NCBI RefSeq assembly: GCF_900747795.2
Contig: NC_041409.2
Coordinates: forward strand, 64,730,697-64,794,696
Direction of reading: 5' to 3'
Length of the DNA: 64,000 nt
From: Erpetoichthys calabaricus
Taxonomy: Eukaryota > Chordata > Cladistia > Polypteriformes > Polypteridae
Of the stretch, positions 33,490 through 45,700 are shown piece by piece (positions within the stretch are counted from its first letter, which is position 1; each line of letters opens with the position of its first letter). The position numbers and the translations under genes are program-made. The notes beneath the pieces were generated by a model. It ran no database searches and was not told the origin of the DNA. It was given only the letters and a program-made list of their open reading frames with translations.

Positions 33490-35716
33490 TTATCTCTTTG
33501 TTCATTCCTTAATTTTTCATTCCTATGCTCATTCATTAATTTTCCATACTTATGTATTCTAGTACTGGGTCATTGGAAGCCAAAGCACACCCCAGTAGCA
33601 GTGGGTACACACTCAACACTGACTCGGCAATCATTCTAACCTGCAAGGCTTTTCAGATGTAGGAGAAATCCTTGAAGACTCTGAAGCAGCGAGGCAGTTG
33701 TGGCAATAACTTTGCCAAAAAGCCAACCTTCAAACTATTTCTGTAAAATTATTTTATGGTATTGTGCATTATACCAAATTATGGCTAGTTTGTATGTTTA
33801 CCGCTACTAATTAATTGTTTGGAGATTAGAAGAGTTCATTCATTAGAAGAGTTTCATATATATTTTTTTTTCCATTGTTAATAATTTTATCATTTTAACT
33901 CCATTTGCAGTTTACCCCACAAAAGGGGGTACATTTTTCTAAATAGGTTTATAGGGTCTTTAATGTCAGTACAGTGAAATTCTTTTAACTTGCGTATGCT
34001 AATCAACATGGAACATGTCCCCACTTTCTAGCACCATGATTAGTTAAGTATGATGTGCCACTAAATCAAACCGTGTTCAGTTTAATTCATTCTTCTATAT
34101 TGCCATTCACTGAGATCATGCCCAAGGCCCTTACACAGGTTTACAAATATAGGATGGTACCAGTGAACTACATAATCTTGCAGCATTTGTATACAGAAAA
34201 GTGCTTATCAAAGAAAAGAAACCGTGTAATAGAAAACAGTGTCACCTGTTATAATAAAATAACGTCATGCTAATATAAGTTCCTGTTAACCTAGGCATGA
34301 ATTACAAGCAGTTGAGGTGGCTCTACTGTCATTTATAATGGCCAAAGTCACATTGTTGCTGACTTAATTTGTTCACATGTAAGTTATCATTTTACTGTTA
34401 GCTGCATACATGATAATACTTTAGAACTTGATCTTAAGTGTCCACATCAGTATTAACACTTACTAAATAAGATGGTCCGAAGCCATGTACAGTATACGGT
34501 CATAAAGTAACTGAACAGAATAACAGTTTGAGAATAAAAGTTCATCTTATTTTTATCCCAGAATAATGTCACAGTGGGAAGATTGATATATTTTGTAAAC
34601 AAAGCCATCCCTCATAGGGAATCACAGTGGGAGTTACTGTATTTTTATTATGTTCATTATCATTTTTCTTAGCTGTTCCCTTGGGCAGCGCCAAACATAG
34701 TCATCTTTAAAGAATATAGTACACTGACATACTTTCATCAGATACCCAGAGCTGTCTCTGTCCTTACCCTCAAACCAGTCAGATTAATTACAAAAGAAAA
34801 AGCAGACCCACTAAAGAGCTGGCTCCAGAGGATCACAACAACAGTTCACAAAACAGGCTGGATATTCTGCAACAGTTTATGGAACCTGCAGTTTCAGATC
34901 ATTGCTAAAGGCCCGGGATATGGTATGTAAAATACTTTTAGTGATTGCTGATATATCTGGAGTAGTAAAGCTCTGGCCATGGTTCCAGTCCCTCATTAAA
35001 AACAGTTTAATTTTTGGTAGTTTTGCTTACCTGTTGTATGTCTTTGGCTGTGCCTCAGTATTGTCTTTTGGTAATTTAAATGATTCATGTGAGAGCACCT
35101 TGTTACAATGATTAGGGATTATTTATATTAAAGTTTTTTTTTCTTTTTTGTAGAAGCACCTCAGCCATTCTTGTTGATTCATCTACATAAAAAGCAATGT
35201 ATAAAAGAGGTATGCTGTCATGGTGGAACCAATTCAAGAATGAGGGACAAAAATAAATTATTATACAAACAACAGATGCAAAGGAGAGGTGCACAAGGAA
35301 TTAAAAAAAAAAAAAACTTGCTGCTCATTTGTGCTGGCCTATATCAGTCATGTGCCCTGGCCGCTAGGTAGTTTGGCTGCCTCAATATACAGTACTTGTC
35401 ACTTCCAGTCGCTCTGTCTCACTACACTTCAGGTCTTTATTCCTTTTTCTAGATGACCATCTGTCCTTTGTCTCCTCCAGAGACAAAGATTAATAGGACG
35501 CATATGCCAGCGATACAGCTAAGATATGGTATCACCAGTGTCTTCTTACGAAAAGCCAGTGCAGCAGCAGGCACGGGTGGGTCCACGTCCTCTGCACTGG
35601 GTAATTCTTAAGAGTTAGCGGACACCTCTCCAAATTTACAAATATACTTTAGTAAAACTGCCAGGAAGTCTTTGGTTTGTTTTTTGTCCTGAAGAACTCA
35701 CTCAGCCAGTTGTATA
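33490..35716. other. ATG2B-NOXRED1 intergenic, no recognised feature
   Basis: AT-rich sequence without a supported gene. Several short frames exist but show no domain or splice logic. Confidence 0.4.
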
Positions 35717-35718
35717 TA

Positions 35719-36605
35719 CACTGCCTGGCCAAAAAAAAAGGTCACACACACTAATATTTCGTTGGACCGCCTTTAGCTTTGATTACGGCACGCATTCGCT
35801 GTGGCATTGTTTCGATAAGCTTCTGCAATGTCACAAGATTTAGTTCCATCCAGTGTTGCATTAATTTTTCACCAAGATCTTGCATTGATGATGGTAGAGT
35901 CTGACCGCTGCGCAAAGCCTTCTCCAGCAGATTCTCAACTCTGGAACAGGGTAAATCTGGACTCATCAGACCACATGACCTTCTTCCATTGCTCCAGAGT
36001 CCAATCTTTATGCTCCCTAGCAAATTGAAGCCTTTTTTTCCGGTTTGCCTCACAAGTTAGTGGTTTTCTTATGGCTACACAGCTGTTCAGTCCCAATCCC
36101 TTGAGTTCCCTTCACATAGTGAAAGTAAGAGCATTTCCACATGCACAATTAAACATAGACCTGAGTTCTACTGTTGTTTTTCTTCGATTTGATTTCACCA
36201 AACGTTTAAGTGATCGCCGATCACGATCATTCAGGATTTTTTTCCGGCCACATTTCTTCCTCGAAGACGATGGGTCCCCACTATCCTTCCAGTTTTTAAT
36301 AATGCGTTGGACAGTTCTTAACCCAATTTTAGTAGTTTCTGCAATCTCCTTAGATGTTTTCTCTGCTTGATGCATGCCAATGTTTTGACCCTTCTCAAAC
36401 AGACTAACATATTTTCCACGACCACGAGACGTGTCTTTCAACATGGTTGTTTAAGAAATGAGAAGCAACTCATTGCACCAGTTGGGGTTAAATAACTTGT
36501 TGCCAGCTGAAAGATAATCGCCCATGCAGTAATTATCCAATAGGAGGCTCGTACCTATTTGCTTAGTTAAATCCAGGTGGCGACTTTTTTTTTGGCCAGG
36601 CAGTG
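35719..36605 (-). mobile_element. Internally deleted Tc1-like element (family H)
   Basis: The termini cactgcctggccaaaaaaaaagg and its inverted partner tttttggccaggcagtg are flanked by TA. On the minus strand the transposase starts MLKDTSRGRGKYVSL with a helix-turn-helix and the linker RKKCGRKKILNDRD. A deletion of the central catalytic region follows. The tail ends TMPQRMRAVIKAKGGPTKY. At 887 bp it is about half of full length. Confidence 0.92.
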
Positions 36606-36607
36606 TA

Positions 36608-37189
36608 ACTTGTTTTCCAAAGAGTGAGACAAGTTTCTAATTGATGTCCAATCTATTCACTTTGCCACCAGTGGGCCCAGCCAAGTTCTCAAGGATAATT
36701 AAAGTAAACAGGAGGGCCACAGCAAAGGGTCTGAATAGTTAAAAACTGAAATCTCTCCTTATATCATTTTTTTTTTTATAATTTTGCAGATTTTTATGAA
36801 AACACATTTTCACTTTCGCTTTATCAGTATGGGTTATTGAGTGTAACTTGATGGGCAAAATGGCAAATGCAACCATTTAAAAGTTAATTACAATATTAAA
36901 TACAGTGTTTAGAAATTGAAGGGGTCTAAATGCTTTCTGAAACCACTGTATGATGAGCTGCCCAGACACTGCTGTTGCATTCAAGACACAACCATCTTCT
37001 GACAATCTTCTCAGAGTTTGGGGTCCTGTTCTTGCATTAACCCTTTGTTATCATAATTTGTGCATCAAATTTGATTAACTGCTGTGGTGTGGTAATGGAT
37101 GTGATACCCAGTGTTGGCGATTTGCAATTTTAGGCGCCACAATTGACCCCTAGAAACACAACCAGTAAATTAAATAGACATTACAAAAA
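36608..37189. other. Intergenic, no recognised feature
   Basis: Mixed sequence between the Tc1 element and the minus-strand Cys-containing frame; nothing I can name. Confidence 0.4.
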
Positions 37190-37230
37190 TTGGCATACTG
37201 TATGAACCACGCATTAAAAATACAGTTTTC

Positions 37231-37518
37231 TCATCGTGTCAGCACTTCGTTTGAAAGCTGGACATGTACTGTAGCTTTACTTCTAACGCTGTACTTATTA
37301 CCTCTGACACACTTGGGGCATCGACGTTTGTCGTTTGAGAAGGTCACAAAAAAGCAGTCACCCTCGGAGTGGAGCGAGTTTGTCGCAATCCACACAACCC
37401 TGAACCTCGCACTTCTTTTGAATGTTGCAGAAATCAGATTACCAGAAAAATATAACAAAGCATGAAAACACGAGTAGGACTGGCAAAACTCCATAATCCC
37501 AGTGAAAATAGATAGCAT
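37231..37518 (-). other. Possible transposase C-terminal Cys-rich fragment
   Basis: The minus-strand frame contains KRRCPKCVRGNKYSVRSKATVH. A CxxC pair followed by a basic stretch resembles the first half of the zinc-ribbon/RING-like tail of piggyBac-type transposases. The second Cys pair is not in frame. I cannot see the catalytic domain nearby. Function not assigned. Confidence 0.2.
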
Positions 37519-37689
37519 GTTAACTGAAATTTATCATTATCAGTATTGGCACGCAGAAGGAAAAACAAACGAGGTCGTTCAAGTGTGCGGGGCTTCACAT
37601 AACAGGCTTGACTATATATGATATGCCTCATTACAAATCACCTCTTTCCTTTCGAGTTTGCCGCCCCCACCCTCGTTATTTTTGCCGTG

Positions 37690-37886
37690 TAGTCTTTCTC
37701 TTCTATCCTGCTAAATAAACCAATAAACGCGCGCCTCTCAGCATATTCACAGCAAACTGCTCGAGTCGTCTGGTTCGCCTGAGCCTTGCGCTTGACACGT
37801 GATGTCGTTTCCATGGTAGCGTGGTGCTGTTGGCCAGGCGTTTCTAGTTGATGTCGGACTTCAGCGCGAGTCGATGACGGAGTCAT
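37690..37886 (+). promoter_or_regulatory. NOXRED1: NOXRED1 promoter and probable 5' non-coding exon
   Basis: This is a GC- and CpG-richer island in AT-rich surroundings. In order it holds a CCAAT box (about 37720), an E-box cacgtg (about 37796), a near-match to the RFX X-box, gtttccatggtagc (37807-37820), and a strong splice donor gtaagt at 37887. Joining the donor to the acceptor at 40653 places the NOXRED1 start codon as the first bases of the next exon. The transcription start is not visible; 37720-37840 is the likely zone. Confidence 0.5.
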
Positions 37887-38503
37887 GTAAGTACTGTACG
37901 GCTTGAAATGGTAGAGATGAAACTAAAAGCGACTTTACTTGTATTGATAGAAAGAACATAACCACTGCACAAATACATCTTTTATGGTCATCTACGATGA
38001 AGCACAAATCCAGTGGAAAAAAAGGTAAAATTTTGTACCCAGGGGCTGTCCGACTGCAGGTAGCGCATGACTTTAACTCTCATCCCCACAGCATCTGTCA
38101 TATTAAAATAGTTCTTTAAGTTTTATATAACGTTAACAGAATATTAAGTTTTTCCACGAGATGTTCCAAACACACTGAGCAATTTCACATTGGCCAGTTC
38201 ATGTGTAGGGTGTTGCGAACAAGTGCGAATTTATATTCTGATAAATTGTATCTTTTTTGTAATCCATTTAACTATCCAGATATCCATCCATTTGGATCAG
38301 GTATAAGAGAAGGACCGACATCTCAGAGCACACTCAGCTACTTGGTATGGAATTATATACACTTGTCACAAATTTACGATTTAGTACTGTGTGTTAATAT
38401 CAGGTTGGAAACCAGAGCTTTCACAGTATATTGCTCAACCTCCACATGGGGAGCATCCCATCCGGAAATGAAACCATGCCCAAATCCCACATGCTAGGTC
38501 CTG
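37887..38503. other. NOXRED1 first intron, no recognised feature
   Basis: No repeat recognised in this part. Confidence 0.35.
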
Positions 38504-39020
38504 TCCTGTTACACCCTTAAAGCAGTAACAATTTACATGACATGCTTAATGTTGGGGATAGACTCAGTAACATTTTTTTTCTTGCTTATTATAACTTATA
38601 AAACAACTAAACTGAAATAACTTTAGTGCAGAGAGAAGTTTTATCTCACAGTAAACAGTTCAGTCTCAATGTTATGAACAATCACACAGCATTGCATATC
38701 CTGTATTCTGTAATAAACTAAATGAGCAAGCAACTGGTTCAACAAGAGTTTTTTTAACATTTGATTAAATAGTTGCATTAAAACCTGTAAACATAAAGTT
38801 CCAATATTAGGTGTCAGAATAAAGATAATGATACCCCGATACAAGGGAGACCGGTGTTCATGTCCCAGGTGTTTTCTGTGTAGAACTGGCATATTCCATT
38901 TTGTGTCAGGGAGGAATGCAGAATTTTCATTGGATGTTGTTCAAATTCCTCCCTTCTCTTTGATATTGTATCCTGTTATACTCTTAATATAATGGTGGGG
39001 ATTGACATAGTAACATTGTA
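38504..39020 (+). repeat. Unclassified repeat with internal direct repeats; second copy at 43730
   Basis: The segment tcctgttacacccttaaag to tagactcagtaacat (38504-38572) recurs in diverged form at about 38970-39020 (tcctgttatactcttaa to gacatagtaacattg). The part at 38610-38725 matches 43755-43870, sharing gaaataactttagtg and cctgtattctgtaataaac. No coding frame. Confidence 0.5.
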
Positions 39021-39289
39021 CTTTATAGCATTTCAGGCATTTACCATATTGCCACTCTTAAGGTCTCTGGTGTATAACAATAAGCCAAAGATTATTGTTC
39101 TAACTTCTGTCTGCACTCTAGGAATTTTACATTTGCAGTTTTTGTAATTTTCATTAACAAAATAAAGTGCATGAATACCTCAGTCTTCATAGAAGAATTT
39201 GTAATGTGATCCATGTGACACCAGACTATAAAAAAGGTTTCATAAATGGAAGACAGTGTAACCTGACCTATTAATATTCTTTTTGTATA

Positions 39290-39490
39290 TTATCCTGACA
39301 CCGTTACCTAAGGCAACCTTTAAGATCAGAAGACACTGCAAAACAATTTTTATAAGTACATTAAAAATGAGTAAAGTAACTTGCCAAGGGTCACACAGCA
39401 AGCCAAATGTGAGAAGTGAACTGAGAACCTTGTGAATTAGAAAAGCTCAGCGCCTCAAACACTACCATGCATTGTCTGCATGCCATTTAA
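39290..39490 (+). repeat. MIR/CORE-type SINE fragment
   Basis: The phrase agtaacttgccaagggtcacac, followed by agcaagccaaatgtgagaagtgaactgagaacc and a cactacca tail, matches the 3' half of MIR-type CORE-SINEs. Old copy. Confidence 0.6.
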
Positions 39491-39647
39491 ACTTGAATAG
39501 AAGATTCTGTTACTCGCTGCAAGCTTATTGTTTTCAAAGTGGAAATAGATGAGATGGAACTAAACACTAGATAAGTATAAGTGTAATGCTTTTCATAGTA
39601 GTAGGAAAGAGCATCTATTGTATTTTAAGTTTAAGAAACTCAAGATA

Positions 39648-39756
39648 GCGGCACGGTGGCGCAGTGGGTAGCGCTGCTGCCTCGCAGTTAGGAGACCCGG
39701 GTTCGCTTCCCGGGTCCTCCCTGCGTGGAGTTTGCATGTTCTCCCCGTGTCTGCGT

Positions 39757-39787
<31 letters not shown>

Positions 39788-40017
39788 ACAGTCCAAAGAC
39801 ATGCAGGTTAGGTGGATTGGTGATTCTAAATTGGCCCTAGTGTGTGCTTGGTGTGTGGGTGTGTTTGTGTGTGTCCTGCGGTGGGTTGGCACCCTGCCCG
39901 GGATTGGTTCCCTTCCTTGTGCCCTGTGTTGGCTGGGATTGGCTCCAGAAGACCCCCGTGACCCTGTGTTCGGATTCAGCGGGTTGGATAATGGATGGAT
40001 GGATGGATGGATGGATG
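39648..40017 (+). mobile_element. tRNA-derived SINE, young copy 1
   Basis: The head gcggcacggtggcgcagtgg contains an A-box-like block and ggttcgcttccc is a B-box-like block, so transcription by RNA polymerase III is likely. The body includes cctccctgcgtggagtttgc and ends in (atgg)n. It is flanked by the duplication gaaactcaagat (39635-39646, 40018-40029), a sign of LINE-driven insertion. Confidence 0.88.
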
Positions 40018-40653
40018 GAAACTCAAGATGAGCTTTTCAAATATGTGCCCACAGACCTATCTACAAATGTGATTACATTGTTTTCATTAGTGACATGGTT
40101 AGGAAAATATATTTTAAAAACACAGAATTTGAAAAATTAACTGCAGCATCTTGCAAAAGTCTGTAAATAGTTCCTGTATTCACACTTTAAAAGGTAAAAT
40201 AAAAATACTGCATGAATAATCAGCAGGCTAGCTAACTGAAGAAATTGCCTTGCAGAAATGTTCCTTTTATAATTGTGGTGCATATTTATATTTATACTAA
40301 TACAAAAATTGGACAATACATACATTTTATTATTTAAATAACTTCTTGTAAGAAAATGCATGTTCTTCCTGAAGATTCAGTTCCAGTACCTTTACTGATT
40401 TGCAGTTTGTATTATTTACTTTTCTTTCTATTCCGACCATACACTCTTACTCCATGCCTTGCCACTATGGCACCCCCTGCATATACTGTAGAATAAAAGG
40501 GAAATAAGTTTTTCTGTGATTATTTGAAAATGGGTTACTGCCTCTTTGCAACACACCATTTCTGTTACTCATTGATGAAGCATCTTTTAATCACTATGAT
40601 GTACAGAGTTACCAGAATTAAAATAATTAGTGGAATGTTTTTTTCTTTTTTAG

Positions 40654-40826
40654 ATGAATAGCCCAAAGATGACCGATGTAGCAGCAAATTTACGCACTCT
40701 GGACTTTGAGTCAGGCCTTAGTGTCGATGAAAGGCAGTTTTTGTTTCTGCGTGCCCGTGCTTCTGCGAAGACGATATGTGGCTGTGCCCATGCCACTTTC
40801 TTCTGTAAACTCCTGCATACAGTGAG
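40654..40826 (+). CDS. NOXRED1: NOXRED1 coding exon 1
   Basis: Residues 1-57, [14 protein letters not shown] to CKLLHTV, then a split Arg codon. The start codon directly abuts the ttttag acceptor. A SINE copy ends about 640 bp upstream. Confidence 0.9.
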
Positions 40827-42677
40827 GTAGGAAACCTTAATGAAAATTTTGGAATGTACCTGATAAATTGAGAAGCTGGCTACCGCTTGTGTGTGTCACA
40901 TAAATGTAAAAGCTCTTTTTATGTGATTAAACAGAAAATAAGATAATCAATGAAAAGATTAAAAACCAGCAGTGACTTCTAGAGATGCCATGGCCTGAAT
41001 ACCCTATTTAAAACATTCTCTCTCACAAAACAGTTAATGTGCTTATGATTTAAAATAAAACACTTTTTTGTCTTGTATAAATACAATTGCAAATATTGTA
41101 TTTTTGAATAAAAATTACCAATAATATTAATTCTGGCTAAGTTTCCCTTTCAAAGGGGCATTCAGTTAAATGAAGAATGTGAAAAGGTTTCAGGTCTTTT
41201 ATTAGACTAAAACCTAAGATGTTTAAACTATTTATGGCACCCACTTTCTTTGAGATTATTTTTCACTTGATTTTGATTGTTAAGTGTCCTGTGATCAAAC
41301 CCTCTGGCCAGACCTTATCTGTAGGGTGTTTTCATATTCTCACAGTGTCTTTGTGAGTTCTTTATATATGGATGCTCAGGTTTCCCTTCCACATCTCCAA
41401 AGACATGCAGGTTAGGTGTGTGCATTAATGGGCCCTGCAATGAAATAGCACCTTCTTCAGTGCTGTTTCCTGTCATACACCCAGTCTTGTCAAGACACAC
41501 TCCAGCACCCTGCAGCCCTGAATTGGATTAAGCAGGTATTTAAATGATGCTTTTTGTTTTATGTTGTCTGATAACTCCTACATATTTAGGTTAGGTAAAT
41601 ATGTAATATGATATATTTGACTCACGGGTAGTGCAGTGGTCAAAATTGCAGCTTCACAGGTCCATAGAAGTTAGCTGAATTCTCCACCAGTTAGCATGTG
41701 TGTAAAATTTATATGTTCTCAATTGGCCTAGTATCAGTGACTGAAGATAGTAATGAAAGTAAGAATTTTGTCACATGTATAGAGTACTGTGAAGTTCTTA
41801 CTTGCAGCCCAACAAACATGCAACACATGGCAACATCGTGATAAACAAGAAAGAATCTTTTAATTAAAATAAATGGAAAGTCCTTACTCAGTTTTATAAT
41901 GCATTTCCACACTGAACACCATACCAAGGCATCACATACTTGTAATATAGCTAGTTTTCATATTGTCTTTCCTTTGATGATCCATTCTGCCCAGTGTTAG
42001 TTCCTATGTTGTGCTTTATCCTGTGAAGATCACATTTAACTTCCTGGAAATGTACTTAAAAAAAAATGTTCAGAAAATGGCTGGATGGATTTTGAGTTAT
42101 AAAAATAAGCAGCATTGTTTTTCACAGCTTATTGTACTTTGATGGACATACATGCTGTACATACATACAGACAGACATACATTCTCAAAACCGTTTAATC
42201 CAGTTCAGGGCTATGGTGGGTTGAATCCTGTCCTGGCAGCACTGAGTGCAAGGCAGGGAGATAACCCTAGACATGACACTTGATCATTGCTGAAAACACC
42301 AAAATCTACTTAGAGTGCATGTGGTCCAGGTTAGAGTTGCAAGTTAATGTAATATGAATGTCTTTGTGGATGTGGGTGGAAAACTCACATAGACAAGCAG
42401 AGAATGCACATTCTAAATGGATGAAGGAATTGAACCTATGGTACAGGATCTACATGGCAGCTGCAAGTTGGTCACCCTACCAGCATAACAAGATATTATA
42501 TTATTGGAAAAGGGCATATCTTGAGTTTATTATAGGCTTCAACTATAGTGAGCCAATAAGCTGAAATTGTACTTTTATACTGGTTTAAAATAACTGATCT
42601 ATTTATATATTGTATTTTATAAAAAAAATAAAAGCAAATATATTATATTTGTGAATTTCCCCTTGAGATTAATAAAG

Positions 42678-42735
<58 letters not shown>

Positions 42736-45700
42736 GTAATAGTAAAAATTATATTCTTATTTAAATTACATTGGGTTATAATTAACTGTTTGAGCATAAC
42801 ACTCAGCCTTAGATTGTGAGTACAATTCAGTGAGCTAATGAGAAATGCAGGGCTAACTATTTGTTCAACTTGCTTTTTCAGAAAAAAGCTGTTAAAAGGC
42901 AGTGCCTCTGTAATGTCTAAACCTTCATCCATGTTCTCCAGTGATGCAGAATGTCTAAAAGTAGGTATTATTGGCGGAGGTCACATTGGAAAGCAGCTGG
43001 TTCATGCCTTACTTGAAGTTGCATGTCTAAAGCCATCTGCCATCAATGTTTCTAGCAGGAGACCAGAAACATTAGGTAAGGAGTTTGCCACACTCATTCC
43101 TGGAGCTCCCTGTAGTTAGGGAAGTTTCATAATCATACCTCAGTAATGATTGCAGACCTCCAATTTTAACCTTTTCTTAATTCACTGTTTCTACCTTTGG
43201 TCTGTCCTTCCAAGTATTCATTTTGTGTTTTACCTTTCTAAGAAAGTACCAGATATGCAAGTGTGATGTATATACTTGATTAATTTTCTGAGACATTTTG
43301 TTACTTCTTTTCATTCACCTCTCCACCCAATTTGTAAACTTTCCATCTCAATTATAGGATCACAGGAGGTCATTGCCAATTGGCAGCAGTAGGCAACATG
43401 CAGGAGACAACCTAGGACCAAATGCCAGATCATCACAAGGAATAATGATTTAGCCAATTTAGATTCAGCAGTTAAATAAACACAGCTTCATGAATAAGGA
43501 GAATCTGGAGTAATCTGTATTGGGGTTGGGAAATTATGGGTTCATTCACACAGACAATGATAGAGCCAGGACCTGAATGTGCATCCTTATACCTGTGAGT
43601 CAGCACTACTACATAATGCAACATTCTGCAACCCTATTTTTTAATTTCTTCTACTTCTTTGTTATAGAAAGCAGTTGAAGTTCGGTTCATACAAGTAGAA
43701 AAGACATTTTGCTGTTACAGAATATAGAAACGCTCAACTGTAAAATAAGTAAATTGAAATAACTTTAGTGCCCAGAAAAGTATTAGCTCAGTGTACACAA
43801 TCCAGTCTAAATATCATGAACAAGGAAAACACACAGCATTGAGTATCCTGTATTCTGTAATAAACTACATTAGCAATCATAGGCTCCCACAAACCTTCTC
43901 TGGGTAAGTTGGTTGCAGCTTTTAAAAATTTTACGTTCAACTACAGGCGGATAACACTGCTCTTTGTGCCGAGTAAGGTCCTTGCTAGGGTCGTCCTCAA
44001 TAGGATCCGTGATCACTTGCTCACCCTAGGTTTTACACCTAAAAAGTCTATCATCAACTGTATCCTGGCACTGAGGGTTCTCATGGAGCGCAAACATGAA
44101 TATCGGCAGAGTTTCTTTGCAGGCTTTGTCGATTTTCGCAAAGCGTTCGAGCTGCCCTGTGGGACATCCTGAGGGTTCGCGGGATCCCCTCGAGGTTGCT
44201 GGATATCATGGCCGGCCTGTACACTGGTACTGTGAGTGCTGTGCAGAGTGGAGGCAGGACCTCTGTGTTTTTCCCAGTTGATTCTGGGGTTCGTTAGGGG
44301 TGTGTTCTTGCTCCTGCTCTGTTCATTGCTTGTATGGACTGGGTGTTGGGCAAGGTCGTGGGGTCCAGCAGCTGTGGGGCATCTGTTGGTGAAGAAAGAT
44401 TCACGGATCTTGACTTTGCTGATGATGCTGTGATCTTTGTGGAGTCAATGGAGGCTGTGATCGGGACGCTCGAGAGACTGAGCGAGGAGTCTGAGTGTCT
44501 GGGCTTGTGAGTGTCCTGGATAAAAACCAAGATCCAGGCCTTTGTGTCTCTTGGGCACAACTATCAGCAGTGTGTCTGTTTGTGGAGATAGTGTCGACCT
44601 TGTCGAGAGGTTTACATACCTTGGCAGTGACATTCATGTCTCTGGTGATTCTTCCTATGAAGTCAGTAGGCGGATTGGGAGAGCATGGGGGGGTCATGAG
44701 GTCACTGGAAAGGGGTGTGTTGCGCTCCCGATGTCTTTGCAAAAGGACGAAGGTCCAAGTCTTTAGAGTCCTGGTGCTTCCTGTCTTGCTATATGATTGC
44801 GAGACATGGACGCTATCCAATGACCTGAGACAAAGACTGAACTCCTTTGGTACTGTGTCTCTCCGGAAAATCCTTAGGTACCGTTAGTTTGACTTTGTGT
44901 CGAATGAGCGGTTGCTCATGGAGTCCCGAATGAGGCACATTGGTTGCATTGTGAGGGAGCGTCAGTTACGGCACTATGGCCATGTGGCGCGTTTCCCCAA
45001 GGGTTATCCGGCTCATAAGATCCTCATAGCTGGGGAACCGAGTGGCTGGACCAGGCCAAGGGGTCGCCCACATAACACCTGGCTGCGGCAGATAGAGGGT
45101 CATTTCTGGAGGGTGGAACTAGACCACATGTCTGCCTGGGGTGTTGCCAACCGGGATCCCAAGTTGTTTGGTCATGTAGTGGCTGGGGAAACGCACAGTA
45201 CCAGTGCATGCTCCCCAACTTGACTTGACTTGCCACTATGGTAAATATTGCTATTTTTGCCAGTTGTTCCAAAACATTTTTTTCAAGAGTGAAATTATAG
45301 GTGATCAAGAATTAAAGAGAAAATGCTCTGTCTTGCTTTTTTTAATTTTTGACCAAATACTTATTATAAATCACATGGAAATGAGTGCTAACCTGAAATG
45401 TAAAAAAATTAATGTAGCAAAAAATGTTTAAAATAGCAAACTGATGAACACAGAGGGGCGGCACGGTGGCGCAGTGGGTAGCGCTGCTGCCTCGCAGTTG
45501 GGAGATCTTGGGGACCTGGGTTCGCTTCCCGGGTCCTCCCTGCGTGGAGTTTGCATGTTCTCCCCGTGTCTGCGTGGGTTTCCTCCGGGCGCTCCGGTTT
45601 CCTCCCACAGTCCAAAGACATGCAGGTTAGGTGGATTGGCGATTCTAAATTGGCCCTAGTGTGTGTGTGGGTGTGTTTGTGTGTGTCCTGCGGTGGGTTG

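Noticed and set aside
37638-37886. 82-codon minus-strand frame over the CpG-richer promoter
   Set aside because: Low-complexity basic peptide; the region is better explained as the NOXRED1 promoter and first exon.
39648-39720. tRNA gene suggested by A-box and B-box-like blocks
   Set aside because: The same head occurs at 45455 and 53462 with target duplications and a shared 370-bp body; it is a SINE, and no cloverleaf with an anticodon arm is evident.
42679-42735. Regular repeats considered as a CRISPR array
   Set aside because: Uninterrupted 4-bp units without spacers: a microsatellite. The same holds for 13113-13187 and 63871-63902.
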